Source of the DNA: JAUSPI01 sp964650385
GTDB lineage: Bacteria > Desulfobacterota > Syntrophia > Syntrophales > JADFWA01
Reading direction: 5' to 3'
Length of the DNA: 56,835 nucleotides
NCBI GenBank assembly: GCA_964650385.1
Contig: CAZYTP010000005.1
Location: forward strand, 1-56,835
Made by a program: the position numbers and the translations under genes. Under the pieces are notes generated by a model. It was not told the DNA's origin. It searched no databases and worked only from the letters and a program-made list of their open reading frames with translations. This document shows positions 8,479 to 16,954 of the stretch, one piece after another (positions within the stretch are counted from its first letter, which is position 1; every line of letters starts with the position of its first letter).

Positions 8479-9807
8479 ATGATTACATTCACCACAATTA
8501 AAAACATAGGATTTGTTCTGACAAGGTTTGAGGGCACAGATGGAGTAACTCTAGAAACTAAGAAATGGATGCATGTATTAACGACAATGGGTTATAATTG
8601 TTATTTCTTTGCGGGATCATCGGATTCTCAACCTGAAAGGACCATGATAGTACCAGAGGCTTTCTTTGACCATCCTGATATACGAAGAATTCAGGAAAAA
8701 TGCTTCGGCGAGCCCACAAGGACATCACAGATCACCGGTCAAATACACTACCTTAGGAAAAAACTAAAAAATGATTTATACAGATTCATAGAAAATTTTT
8801 CAATTGACATGCTTATTGCTGAAAATGCCCTTACCATTCCGATGAATATCCCCTTAGGACTGGCCCTCACCGAATTGATAGCCGAAATGGGCATTCCCAC
8901 GATAGCTCATCACCATGATTTTTATTGGGAAAGGGATAGGTTTATTGTCAATTGCGTTCATGACTTTCTTTCGATGGCCTTCCCTCCCAATCTTCCATCA
9001 ATACATCACGCGGTGATCAATTCACAGGCCGACAGTAACTTGAGCTACCGCACCGGAATATCTCCTTACATTATTCCTAATGTCTTTCAATACTCGGCAA
9101 GCGCACCATTTATTGATGACTTCAATAAAGACGTAAGAAAAGACTTGGGGCTCGAAGAAGACGATCTCTTTTTCTTGCAACCCACACGAATAGTCGCAAG
9201 AAAAGGGATCGAACATTCCATTGAGGTCGTCAACAGGATGAATGACCCAAAAGTCAAACTTGTAATCACCCATTCTGCAGGCGACGAAGGCGATGAATAC
9301 CACGAAAGAATAATCAGTTATGCAAAGCTTCTGAATGTACCCCTGATTATCAAACCTGAGATTATCGAAAGCAAGAGAAGGATAACTGCCGATGGCAAGA
9401 AGATATATACTATCTGGGATATGTATCCCCATGCGGATTTTGTCACCTACCCTTCACTGTACGAAGGGTTCGGGAATGCATTCCTTGAAGCGATTTTCTT
9501 TAAAAAACCGATTCTCGTTAACAGATACTCGATTTTCCATCAGGATATTGAACCGATAGGGTTTAATGTTGTCAGTATGGACGGATATGTAACCGATGGG
9601 GTTGTCAAAAAAATAAAGCATATATTAAAACACCCGGAAGAAAGGAGAAAGCTGGCAAATAATAATTATACGCTTGCATCCCGCTTTTTCTCCTATGAAG
9701 TACTGGAACAAAAACTGAGAACAATAATATCGAATATTGAAGGCATCTCAAATGAGAGGCGGAATCCCGCGAAGTGGCAGCATCTCTCCCTGCTTTCTGA
9801 TGATTAA
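8479..9807 (+). CDS. GT4-family glycosyltransferase
   Basis: This is a 442-residue GT-B fold transferase. The C-terminal donor half shows PTRIVARKGIEHSIE (about 235-249) and the nucleotide-sugar motif PSLYEGFGNAFLEAI (around residue 325-339), which is the E-X7-E region typical of family GT4. The N-terminal acceptor half begins with FVLTRFEGTDGVTLET, a start common to retaining glycosyltransferases that recognise small polar acceptors. The ATG follows AGGGGG at good distance. No sugar or acceptor can be named from the sequence. It is not in an obvious polysaccharide cluster, and its 3' end faces the plsB 3' end 26 bases away. Confidence 0.82.
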   Translation: MITFTTIKNIGFVLTRFEGTDGVTLETKKWMHVLTTMGYNCYFFAGSSDSQPERTMIVPEAFFDHPDIRRIQEKCFGEPTRTSQITGQIHYLRKKLKNDLYRFIENFSIDMLIAENALTIPMNIPLGLALTELIAEMGIPTIAHHHDFYWERDRFIVNCVHDFLSMAFPPNLPSIHHAVINSQADSNLSYRTGISPYIIPNVFQYSASAPFIDDFNKDVRKDLGLEEDDLFFLQPTRIVARKGIEHSIEVVNRMNDPKVKLVITHSAGDEGDEYHERIISYAKLLNVPLIIKPEIIESKRRITADGKKIYTIWDMYPHADFVTYPSLYEGFGNAFLEAIFFKKPILVNRYSIFHQDIEPIGFNVVSMDGYVTDGVVKKIKHILKHPEERRKLANNNYTLASRFFSYEVLEQKLRTIISNIEGISNERRNPAKWQHLSLLSDD

Positions 9808-9833
9808 TTTCGGTAATTTCGTAAAAGATAAAT

Positions 9834-12434
9834 TTACAGGTATTTGAACAATCTTTGGCGAAGCAGCTCAAGCTGAGTTTTCTCTTGGGTGAGATAATAT
9901 GTTTCCCCATCTTTGAGCAATGTTTCTGCATCTATGAGAAATTCTATGGCATTTTGATAGTTTGATTTAGAAAGGGCTTCCGCTCTTAATACCTCCCCTT
10001 TTTTATGCATTTTTGTTCCCAATCTCTGAATCTTTTTGACTAAGTCCTTATCCGATTTTCTCCCCTTTTTTAGATAGGAACAACCTCTGATTACAATCCA
10101 GTAAGATTCAATATAATTGTGTATAATACCGGCAAAAGGCCTTAAGTTTGTTCTTCCCTTCCCTTTTACTTCGATCCATGTCTCATTACCACGTTCCTCA
10201 CCAACAATCATACCCCTGTCATGGATGTATGATAAAACTCTGTTGACCTCATCAAGATCATCTTTCCTGTAATCAAAAATAAATTCATGATGGAAAAGTC
10301 TTTTAAAAAACTTATAATCTTCCATGATTTGATAAAGAGGCATCGTATCCTCACTGCTTGACAGAATGGAGGTGGCAACAAAGGAGAGGAAAAGAAAAAA
10401 ATGGAGGATATTATTTTTGTAATACTCCAGGTTCAATCTCTTGTCATCCACAAGTGAATAGACAATTTCTCTAAATCCTTCTTCCTCATCTGCTTCTGCT
10501 CCCATCTTTGATATGAGCCCAGATGATTCGAATAAGTTGAGAGCACCCTCAACAGCCTTCTTCCTGTTGGCAAAAGAAGAAGAAAAGCTTACGTTTCTAA
10601 AGACAAGATAGTCATAAAGTTCGTTTACAATACCCATCAAGTCATCGTGGGATATGCCCCTTTTGTAATGACTGAGAAGTCCTAAGGCAATAAGAGAAAA
10701 AGGCGTTACCACAGACACTTCATTTATTTCGCTGACAATATCATATCCTATCTTTCTGTATAAACTCTGTCTCTCGTAAACAGACATGCCATCAAAAGAT
10801 TTTTCATGGGAAGCAAGATAAGACTTGAGCAATATCGGCTCAGCAATATTAATATAGACCCTGCCGTGGCGTTTTTTGAGAAACTTTCTGCTTTTGATGA
10901 TTGTCGACATTTTTTCTTTTTCTTTAGGAGCACCACCGAGCTCTGCCATATATGATTTTTCTTCCAAAACCCTGTCATATCCTATAAATACAGGGATTAT
11001 GGCCAGGTCATCACAGGCACCTTCTTTATATGCCTGGATTATCATAGAGAGCAAACCGTACTTTGGCATAACCATCTTGCCTGTCCGGCTTCTCCCACCC
11101 TCTATAAAAAACTCTATGGGAAGTCCCTCCTTCAACAGTACTTTCAAATACTTCGCAAAGATTTCTCCATAAAAAGGATTTCCCTTGAAACTCCTCCGCA
11201 CAAAAAAGGCACCGGATTTCCTGAAAATGTAACCGAAAGGCCCGAACATCATATTCGTTCCAGCGGCAATAAATGGCATCTGGATATTATGTTTGTAAAA
11301 GATATAAGACAAAAGGAGATAATCCATATGACTCCGATGGCAGGGAATTATAACAAAAGGCATTTTCCTCGAAACATCTCTTATTTTTGCAAGTTCTTTC
11401 CTGTCAACAACAATACCGTCATATATATTGTTCCACAGCCAAGTCAGTACTTTATACCAAATCTCCATGTAAGTTTCATTGTAATCAGCCGCTATTTCCC
11501 GCAGGTGCTTCTCTGCCTCCTTAACAACCCTGCTATAATCTTTCTTCTTTTCTACAGCCACATCTTTCATGAACCTGACAAGTTCACTATCCCTCAGAAC
11601 CATTCCAATAATTTCTTCCCTGGATTTCAAAATCGGTCCTACACTCGCTCTTTTTTCCTCATCAATTCTCTCAATAAGTTCGCTCCTCACGCGATAGGAA
11701 ATATTTTCCATGGAAAGACCTTTATTTTCCTCGAGAAACTCAGCCAAATTGATCGGTCTTGCAGATATTACAGATGCCTTTTTAGAGTTCCTCAGGAAAG
11801 TTATCAATCTTCTCAACGCACCAGGATTTTCTTTTTGCCCAAATAATACATTTATCAGTGTCTTATCCTTTTTCTCCCTTCTTCTACCGTATGCAACCAG
11901 TTCCGGTACCAGATAGATTGGAACATCCAGATCCTTTTGTGCACGGATCAACTGGATAATAGGATCCCTTACATATCTGCTGCCTATAAATTCCGAACCG
12001 CGAAGGTATATGATAGAGCTGTTTTTATCTGCCGTTACACGTTTCAAATATTCTGTTTTGTCTGGATTGAGGATGGTTTTTTTGAAGATGAAATGAAAAA
12101 AGTGGGAAAGAAAGACCATGGCAACCAAGGATAAGGGCTGCCAGATAATCATGTTAATTCCATGACAATAAACGGGTCTTTGAATACCTTTTCTGAATGA
12201 AAGTTCCCGGAGGATCAGGCAGTTTAGCTGGCTCCTGTTCTTAAGGGCGTGAACCGTAATTCCCTTCTTTGAAAGATCTTTAAGATCTTCAACATGCTCT
12301 TCAGCTAACTTTACACCGTATAGCCTTCTCCTGAATAATCCGAACAATGAAAACCTGTCTTGCTCGTGCAGAGACCCACAGTAATATTCCCCGATTTCGG
12401 TAGTCCATGATTTGACTTTCGATTTAATTGTCAT
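9834..12434 (-). CDS. plsB: glycerol-3-phosphate 1-O-acyltransferase PlsB
   Basis: PlsB acylates sn-glycerol 3-phosphate at position 1, the first step in membrane phospholipid synthesis, at the inner membrane. The 866-residue length exceeds E. coli PlsB (about 807). The four acyltransferase blocks are visible: block I HRSHMD (His366-X4-Asp371), block II SGAFFVRRSF, block III FFIEGGRSRTGK (442-453) and block IV VFIGYDRVLEE. A hydrophobic pair of segments near 95-118 and a C-terminal helical tail match the family. The ATG at 12434 is preceded by AGAAG. Downstream pgsA (24.5 kb) belongs to the same lipid pathway but is not linked. It may be co-transcribed from ptsI, 71 bases upstream. Confidence 0.95.
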   Translation of the reverse strand: MTIKSKVKSWTTEIGEYYCGSLHEQDRFSLFGLFRRRLYGVKLAEEHVEDLKDLSKKGITVHALKNRSQLNCLILRELSFRKGIQRPVYCHGINMIIWQPLSLVAMVFLSHFFHFIFKKTILNPDKTEYLKRVTADKNSSIIYLRGSEFIGSRYVRDPIIQLIRAQKDLDVPIYLVPELVAYGRRREKKDKTLINVLFGQKENPGALRRLITFLRNSKKASVISARPINLAEFLEENKGLSMENISYRVRSELIERIDEEKRASVGPILKSREEIIGMVLRDSELVRFMKDVAVEKKKDYSRVVKEAEKHLREIAADYNETYMEIWYKVLTWLWNNIYDGIVVDRKELAKIRDVSRKMPFVIIPCHRSHMDYLLLSYIFYKHNIQMPFIAAGTNMMFGPFGYIFRKSGAFFVRRSFKGNPFYGEIFAKYLKVLLKEGLPIEFFIEGGRSRTGKMVMPKYGLLSMIIQAYKEGACDDLAIIPVFIGYDRVLEEKSYMAELGGAPKEKEKMSTIIKSRKFLKKRHGRVYINIAEPILLKSYLASHEKSFDGMSVYERQSLYRKIGYDIVSEINEVSVVTPFSLIALGLLSHYKRGISHDDLMGIVNELYDYLVFRNVSFSSSFANRKKAVEGALNLFESSGLISKMGAEADEEEGFREIVYSLVDDKRLNLEYYKNNILHFFLFLSFVATSILSSSEDTMPLYQIMEDYKFFKRLFHHEFIFDYRKDDLDEVNRVLSYIHDRGMIVGEERGNETWIEVKGKGRTNLRPFAGIIHNYIESYWIVIRGCSYLKKGRKSDKDLVKKIQRLGTKMHKKGEVLRAEALSKSNYQNAIEFLIDAETLLKDGETYYLTQEKTQLELLRQRLFKYL

Positions 12435-12505
12435 TAATTTCTTCTGACAAACTGAGGAATTACTGCCCTTATCTGACCAACCTGCTCCTTATTTCCTGCT
12501 TAATG

Positions 12506-14290
12506 TCACTGCTCGTTTATTGGAAAATCTTCCGGAAATCGTTGAATCATATAGTTTCTCACAAACTCCTCAGTTTCAGCTGCCGTGGAAAAAGTCATCA
12601 CCTTCTTTAAAAGTTCTTTGGACTCCCACAAACTGGAATCGCGTATGATCTTCTTTACGCGCGGTATGGCCAGGGGGTTCATGCTCAGCTCGTCCAGTTC
12701 CAGGCCGAGGAGAATCATCGTATAAGCAGTCTCTCCTGCCATCTCCCCGCACATGGCAACCTTTATTCCGGCTTTATGCCCTGCATCAACAACATGTTTT
12801 ATCAACTTCAACACGGCGGGATGAAGAGGTTCATACAAATAAGAAACCTGCGCGTTCCCCCTGTCAATTGCCAGAACATACTGAATGAGATCGTTTGTGC
12901 CGATGCTAAAGAAATCCGCTTCTCTTGCCAATTCATCAACAACCATAACTGCAGATGGAACCTCTATCATTATACCGAGTTCAATATCTTTAGCAACCGG
13001 AACACCAGCTGCCACGAGATTGTCTTTTGCTTCGTTAAAAATTTTCTTAGCATCCCGAAACTCCCCTACACCTGAAATCATGGGGAACATGACTCTTGTC
13101 TTACCATAGATGCTTGCACGCAAAATAGCCCGCAACTGTATTTTAAACAATTCGACTTCTCTGAGACAAAACCTTATAGCCCTCAATCCCATCTGAGGGT
13201 TCGTCTCCCTGCCCACTCTATGACCGGAAAAGAATTTATCGCCTCCGAGATCGAATGTCCTGATGGTCGCCCCCTTAATGCCCTTATCCTCTATGACACT
13301 TTTGTAACTGAGAAAATGATCCTCTTCAGTGGGAAGTTGTTTTTTATCGATATAGATGTATTCTGTCCTGAATAAACCGACCCCATCCGCTCCATGAGCA
13401 ACAGCCGACGGAATCTCTTCAATAAACTCAATATTAGCACCTATATCTACCCTATAATTATCCTTCGTCACGGCGGGAAGAACCGCATACTGGAGAAGAC
13501 TTTCTTCAATAACCTGGTAATGCTTCTTTTTATCTTCGTATCGCCTCAGTATATCCGGATCCGGATTGATGATTACGAAACCGGAGATACCATCAATAAT
13601 AATCTCATCGTCGTTTTTAACCTCACGGACAACCTTTTCTAATCCAACTACCGCAGGGATTTCGATTGACTTCGCCACGATGGCAGTATGGGACGTCTTG
13701 CCCCCGACATCCGTAGCAAAACCCAAAACCCTTTCTACTTTCATCTGGGCTGTATCGGTCGGAGAAAGGTCTCTCGCAATAATCACAACATCCTCACCAA
13801 TATCAGAGATCGCCTCATGTTTTTCACCGGCAAGGTTTCTCAAAATCCTCTGTCCTACATACTCTACATCACTAATTCTCTCCCTGAGATACTCATCTTC
13901 CACCCTGTTAAATATTTTTCTATATTTATCGATGGTCATCCTGAGCGCCCACTCTGAATTGATACGCTTGTTTTTTATGGTCCGTATCGTATCATTAATC
14001 AACATCTGATCTCTGAGAATCATGCTATGTACATCAATAATATATAATGATTCTATACCCTCATAATCGCTCAGTTTTTTCTTGATTTTTAAAAGCTGTT
14101 TTTCCGATTCCTTCAAGGCTTTTTTGAATCTCTTTATCTCTTTTGCAACTAATTTGCTGTCTTCTAATTTATAAGGGGTCACCTTCTTAGCATCCAGTCG
14201 ATCAATGACATAGGCCTTTCCGATGGCGATACCTGGAGATACGCCAATGCCTTTAAGTATAGTCATTTTTTTTTCTTCGTTAACGCTCAT
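12506..14290 (-). CDS. ptsI: PTS enzyme I (phosphoenolpyruvate-protein phosphotransferase)
   Basis: This 594-residue cytosolic enzyme takes phosphate from PEP and passes it to HPr. The N-terminal domain begins GIGVSPGIAIG; the phospho-acceptor is His201 in KTSHTAIVAKS. The PEP-binding signature is FFSIGTNDLIQYVLAIDRGN, and the catalytic Cys is at about 514 in MCGEMAGE. The ATG at 14290 overlaps the ptsH stop by one base and has GGAG upstream; the TTG one codon earlier is unlikely. The order IID-ptsH-ptsI in one transcript suggests a small mannose-type or regulatory PTS as seen in Desulfobacterota. Identity is secure. Confidence 0.96.
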   Translation of the reverse strand: MSVNEEKKMTILKGIGVSPGIAIGKAYVIDRLDAKKVTPYKLEDSKLVAKEIKRFKKALKESEKQLLKIKKKLSDYEGIESLYIIDVHSMILRDQMLINDTIRTIKNKRINSEWALRMTIDKYRKIFNRVEDEYLRERISDVEYVGQRILRNLAGEKHEAISDIGEDVVIIARDLSPTDTAQMKVERVLGFATDVGGKTSHTAIVAKSIEIPAVVGLEKVVREVKNDDEIIIDGISGFVIINPDPDILRRYEDKKKHYQVIEESLLQYAVLPAVTKDNYRVDIGANIEFIEEIPSAVAHGADGVGLFRTEYIYIDKKQLPTEEDHFLSYKSVIEDKGIKGATIRTFDLGGDKFFSGHRVGRETNPQMGLRAIRFCLREVELFKIQLRAILRASIYGKTRVMFPMISGVGEFRDAKKIFNEAKDNLVAAGVPVAKDIELGIMIEVPSAVMVVDELAREADFFSIGTNDLIQYVLAIDRGNAQVSYLYEPLHPAVLKLIKHVVDAGHKAGIKVAMCGEMAGETAYTMILLGLELDELSMNPLAIPRVKKIIRDSSLWESKELLKKVMTFSTAAETEEFVRNYMIQRFPEDFPINEQ

Positions 14291-14556
14291 CAATTTTCTC
14301 CAAACTTATCTTCTATCAGGATTCCAAGACCCTCAACGGCACCACGTGCATCTTCCCCTTCCGCTCTGATCGTTATCTTGCTTCCCTTTGGGCAGGCAAG
14401 TGTCAGAATTTCCAAGAGGCTTTTCCCATTAACTTCCATTCCATCTCTTTCAAAAAAAATCTTTGATTTAAATCTACCCGACTCACGAGCCAGCATGGCT
14501 GCAACCCTCGCATGAAGACCTAATTCATTCTTTATTGTAAAGGTTTTTTTTTCCAT
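14290..14556 (-). CDS. ptsH: PTS phosphocarrier protein HPr
   Basis: HPr carries phosphate from enzyme I to EII components. Taking the ATG at 14556 gives 88 residues and puts the active-site histidine exactly at His15 (NELGLHARV). The regulatory Ser46 falls in NGKSLLE. The ATG at 14568 would add four residues and shift both numbers, so the later start is preferred despite a weak ribosome site. Presence of Ser46 would allow HPr-kinase control, but no hprK is in view. The stop overlaps the ptsI ATG. Confidence 0.93.
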   Translation of the reverse strand: MEKKTFTIKNELGLHARVAAMLARESGRFKSKIFFERDGMEVNGKSLLEILTLACPKGSKITIRAEGEDARGAVEGLGILIEDKFGEN

Positions 14557-14583
14557 AGTTTTACCCATAATATAACAAAAGTG

Positions 14584-15357
14584 CTATGATATCATAAAAA
14601 ATAGGATTGTTGCCCCATAAAGTATATTCATGGAAGATATCCCCTTTTTTATCATAAAAAAAACAAGGCCGACAACAATCAATATCAAGCCCTTTTCCAT
14701 TACTTCAAAATAAAAGACACTGGAATATGAGTGAGCTGTAGAGGCAAGATGTGTAAGGATTCCAAGTAAAATTACCGATAACCATCGTATTTTTCTATAC
14801 ATTCGAGGAAGATCTGTCATTCTGACAAAATCAACGCCTTCTCTTCCTCTCCTATACCCCTCAACAAATCCCTTCAATCTGACCCATATATGAAAAGGAT
14901 TATAAATCAGAAGAAAAATCAGAGGAGCCAGAAGGAATCCTTTGATCGCCAAGGCAACCCCTACAACGGCTGAAAAGGGTTTCAGAGAACCCCAGAAAAA
15001 AGAGTCCCCCACCGCCGCATAAGGTCCCATGAGAGCATTCTTTAACTTATCCGCTTCCGGGCAATTACCATCTTCAAAAAAATCTTCCTCTAATCTCAAC
15101 ACAGACCCAATAACCGGCCCAGACATATAGGGATGCGTATTAAAAAACTGTAGATATCTGGTCAGCATGTTGGAAACCTGATGTTTGTCTTTCCCCAATT
15201 TTTTGATAAGAGGAATTACGGAAAATACAAATCCAAGATTTTGCATTCTCCAGAAATTTAACGAACATTGAATAAAAAGGGATCTCAAAAAAACTCTCAT
15301 CATAACTTTATTGAGTTTTTTGTGCCTATGCCTAACCTGTTCATCAGCCTGTGACAT
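14584..15357 (-). CDS. PTS mannose/fructose/sorbose-family EIID component
   Basis: EIID is the membrane partner of EIIC in mannose-class PTS transporters. The protein (257 residues from ATG 15357, preceded by GGAG at six bases) shows the family N-terminus FLRSLFIQCSLNFWRMQNLGF and the segment MGPYAAVGDSFFWGSLKP. Several C-terminal hydrophobic helices follow (about 165-185 and 205-255). The first gene of the operon, it is followed by ptsH and ptsI. No IIA, IIB or IIC gene is present in this window, so the transporter cannot be complete here. It could work with partners elsewhere or be a remnant. An earlier in-frame start at 15402 is possible but lacks a ribosome site. Confidence 0.85.
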   Translation of the reverse strand: MSQADEQVRHRHKKLNKVMMRVFLRSLFIQCSLNFWRMQNLGFVFSVIPLIKKLGKDKHQVSNMLTRYLQFFNTHPYMSGPVIGSVLRLEEDFFEDGNCPEADKLKNALMGPYAAVGDSFFWGSLKPFSAVVGVALAIKGFLLAPLIFLLIYNPFHIWVRLKGFVEGYRRGREGVDFVRMTDLPRMYRKIRWLSVILLGILTHLASTAHSYSSVFYFEVMEKGLILIVVGLVFFMIKKGISSMNILYGATILFFMIS

Positions 15358-15477
15358 ATCGTTCTCCATTTTTGAAGCCCCTGCTCCCAATACACCTTCC
15401 AATTGAGCCGCATTGACCTAACACGATTAATATATCAAGTCAATCCCCCACTGTGCAATATCTATCGAATTTTTTTC

Positions 15478-15506
15478 TTGACATAAAACATTTTTTTCTG
15501 TTAAGA
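15478..15506 (+). promoter_or_regulatory. possible promoter for the PxxKW gene
   Basis: A perfect TTGACA (15478-15483) is separated by 17 bases from TTAAGA (15501-15506). It lies about 75 bases before the start codon and is the only good -35 box in this divergent spacer. Confidence 0.4.
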
Positions 15507-15582
15507 AGCCGCACCGGTTTATAAAATGATCTGTCAGCCGGTTTTTTTTACGTCGAAACATCCAAGAAAGGGGGTGGTTAAA

Positions 15583-15861
15583 ATGGTTTGTCAAAGTATA
15601 AAGGTCGGTTTTGAGTGTGCTTTTATGAGTAAGAAGGGGTGTGGATTTAATGGAGGTAGTTGTCATCCAATCATTGATAAGTGTGAAGGTTGTTCAAAGA
15701 TTATAGAGTGTCCTACTGGAAAATACTGCATGATTTATCCTGATCCTGTAAGCAAATGGGCTATCGGCGGATGTCCTATGGCATCACACCTTAATAAAGC
15801 TACAACAGTAGTTACACAAAAAATTAATCCGTTAAAAGCCTCAAAGAGATCAAAAAGGTAA
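15583..15861 (+). CDS. PxxKW family cysteine-rich protein
   Basis: This 92-residue protein has nine cysteines (positions 3, 12, 20, 27, 34, 37, 43, 49 and 64) and the eponymous motif PVSKW at 55-59, followed by AIGGCPMASH. The spacing is typical of metal- or Fe-S-binding small proteins, but the family has no established function; it is frequent in Desulfobacterota. The ATG at 15583 is preceded by AAAGGGGGTGG at suitable distance; an in-frame ATG at 15526 lacks one. A good Rho-independent terminator follows, so it is a monocistronic unit. Confidence 0.88.
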   Translation: MVCQSIKVGFECAFMSKKGCGFNGGSCHPIIDKCEGCSKIIECPTGKYCMIYPDPVSKWAIGGCPMASHLNKATTVVTQKINPLKASKRSKR

Positions 15862-15896
15862 TTACAAACATTCAGCAATCAGCGAAATAAAAAAGT

Positions 15897-15925
15897 GGGG
15901 GTAACCATGTGGTCACCCCTTTTTG
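15897..15925 (+). terminator. Rho-independent terminator after the PxxKW gene
   Basis: A stem of GGGGTAACCA pairs with TGGTCACCCC (one mismatch) and is followed by TTTTTG on the plus strand. It starts 36 bases after the stop codon. Confidence 0.75.
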
Positions 15926-16118
15926 CTGAAAGCCTGCAGTTGACAGCTGAATTAGGGCCTGTAATAACTGCTACATTTCTGCAGGCCATCTTCAGCCGAT
16001 TCTCAATCGCAAAATCCTCGAAAGAACCCTGCTATTCCTGCGGTTTTACTCAATCGTATCGACTAAACCTAACCTAAATCTGAGCGCCTAATTGCACCAC
16101 TTATTTCGTGACAGGCCA

Positions 16119-16457
16119 TTAGCTTACCATCTCTCTTATTTTCAACAATTCTTTCTTGATACGTACCAAACGATCTCTGTAGCTGTCCTCGGATACACTG
16201 CTATCTTCCCTCTTCAGCCCGGATAACTTCTTCTTTGCACCAGCAATAGTAAACTGTTCAGAGTATAAGAGATTCCTGATCGTCACTAATTTCTCTACAT
16301 CCTTTTTCCTGTACAGCCGCTGGTCGGACGTTGTCCGAACAGGCTTTATCGTCTTAAATTCAGACTCCCAGTACCTTACAACATAAGGCTCCACACCGAG
16401 TATTTTGCTGACCTCACCAATACGGAAATACGATTTGTCGGGAATCTCCACGTCCAT
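16119..16457 (-). CDS. MerR-family transcriptional regulator
   Basis: This 112-residue protein has an N-terminal MerR winged helix-turn-helix (FRIGEVSKILGVEPYVVRYWE, about residues 10-31) and a wing with QRLYRKKDVEKL. A short coiled-coil dimerisation tail follows, with no metal-site cysteines or large effector domain. Such short MerR proteins occur directly downstream of ihfA in many Desulfobacterota. The ATG at 16457 follows GGGAG at good distance; an in-frame start at 16541 is much weaker. It is the last gene of the thrS-to-ihfA run. Targets are unknown. Confidence 0.87.
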   Translation of the reverse strand: MDVEIPDKSYFRIGEVSKILGVEPYVVRYWESEFKTIKPVRTTSDQRLYRKKDVEKLVTIRNLLYSEQFTIAGAKKKLSGLKREDSSVSEDSYRDRLVRIKKELLKIREMVS

Positions 16458-16654
16458 TATTGTCTCCCTAGGGGAGAATAAGATAACCTCGCCTTCAGGT
16501 AAAGATTTTAGTTTGATCTTGGATGAACGATATAGGCACAATTCATATCAAATTTACAAATTTAAAACTAACACGGTATTTTACTTTTTCATTTTTGTAT
16601 TTTGATATTTTAATTTTTTTGTGCCTCAGACTATCAGCTTCAGCCGATAGCAGA

Positions 16655-16930
16655 TTATTCATTCAGAGCTCCCTTAAGTACCTGACTCGACTTAAATGCT
16701 AAAACTTTTCTGGCGGAAATCTCAATTTCATCCCCTGTTTGGGGATTTCTCCCTTTACGTGCCTTCTTTTCTTTAACAATAAAACTGCCAAATCCAGAAA
16801 TCTTTATTTTTTCACCAAGCGCGAGATTTTCTTTCATTATATCAAATACCGCTTCCACTATTCTCGACGAATCTTTTTTTGAGAAACCCAATTTGCTACA
16901 CACATCCTGAACTATATCTATCTTAGTCAC
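16655..16930 (-). CDS. ihfA: integration host factor subunit alpha (HU/IHF family)
   Basis: This 91-residue DNA-bending protein has the family signature in the beta-arm (KARKGRNPQTGDEIEI, with the Pro that intercalates DNA) and the dimer helices at both ends. Its position right after pheT matches the conserved pheST-ihfA order, which supports IHF-alpha over HU. The start is GTG at 16930, with AGGAGGGAGAT just upstream. IHF assists sigma-54 promoters, site-specific recombination and nucleoid folding. No ihfB is in the window. Confidence 0.92.
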   Translation of the reverse strand: MTKIDIVQDVCSKLGFSKKDSSRIVEAVFDIMKENLALGEKIKISGFGSFIVKEKKARKGRNPQTGDEIEISARKVLAFKSSQVLKGALNE

Positions 16931-16954
16931 ATCTCCCTCCTAAATCGGTTTTTT

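Noticed and set aside
11289..11846. Plus-strand open frame of 185 codons
   Set aside because: It lies antisense to the well-supported plsB gene and shows no domain.
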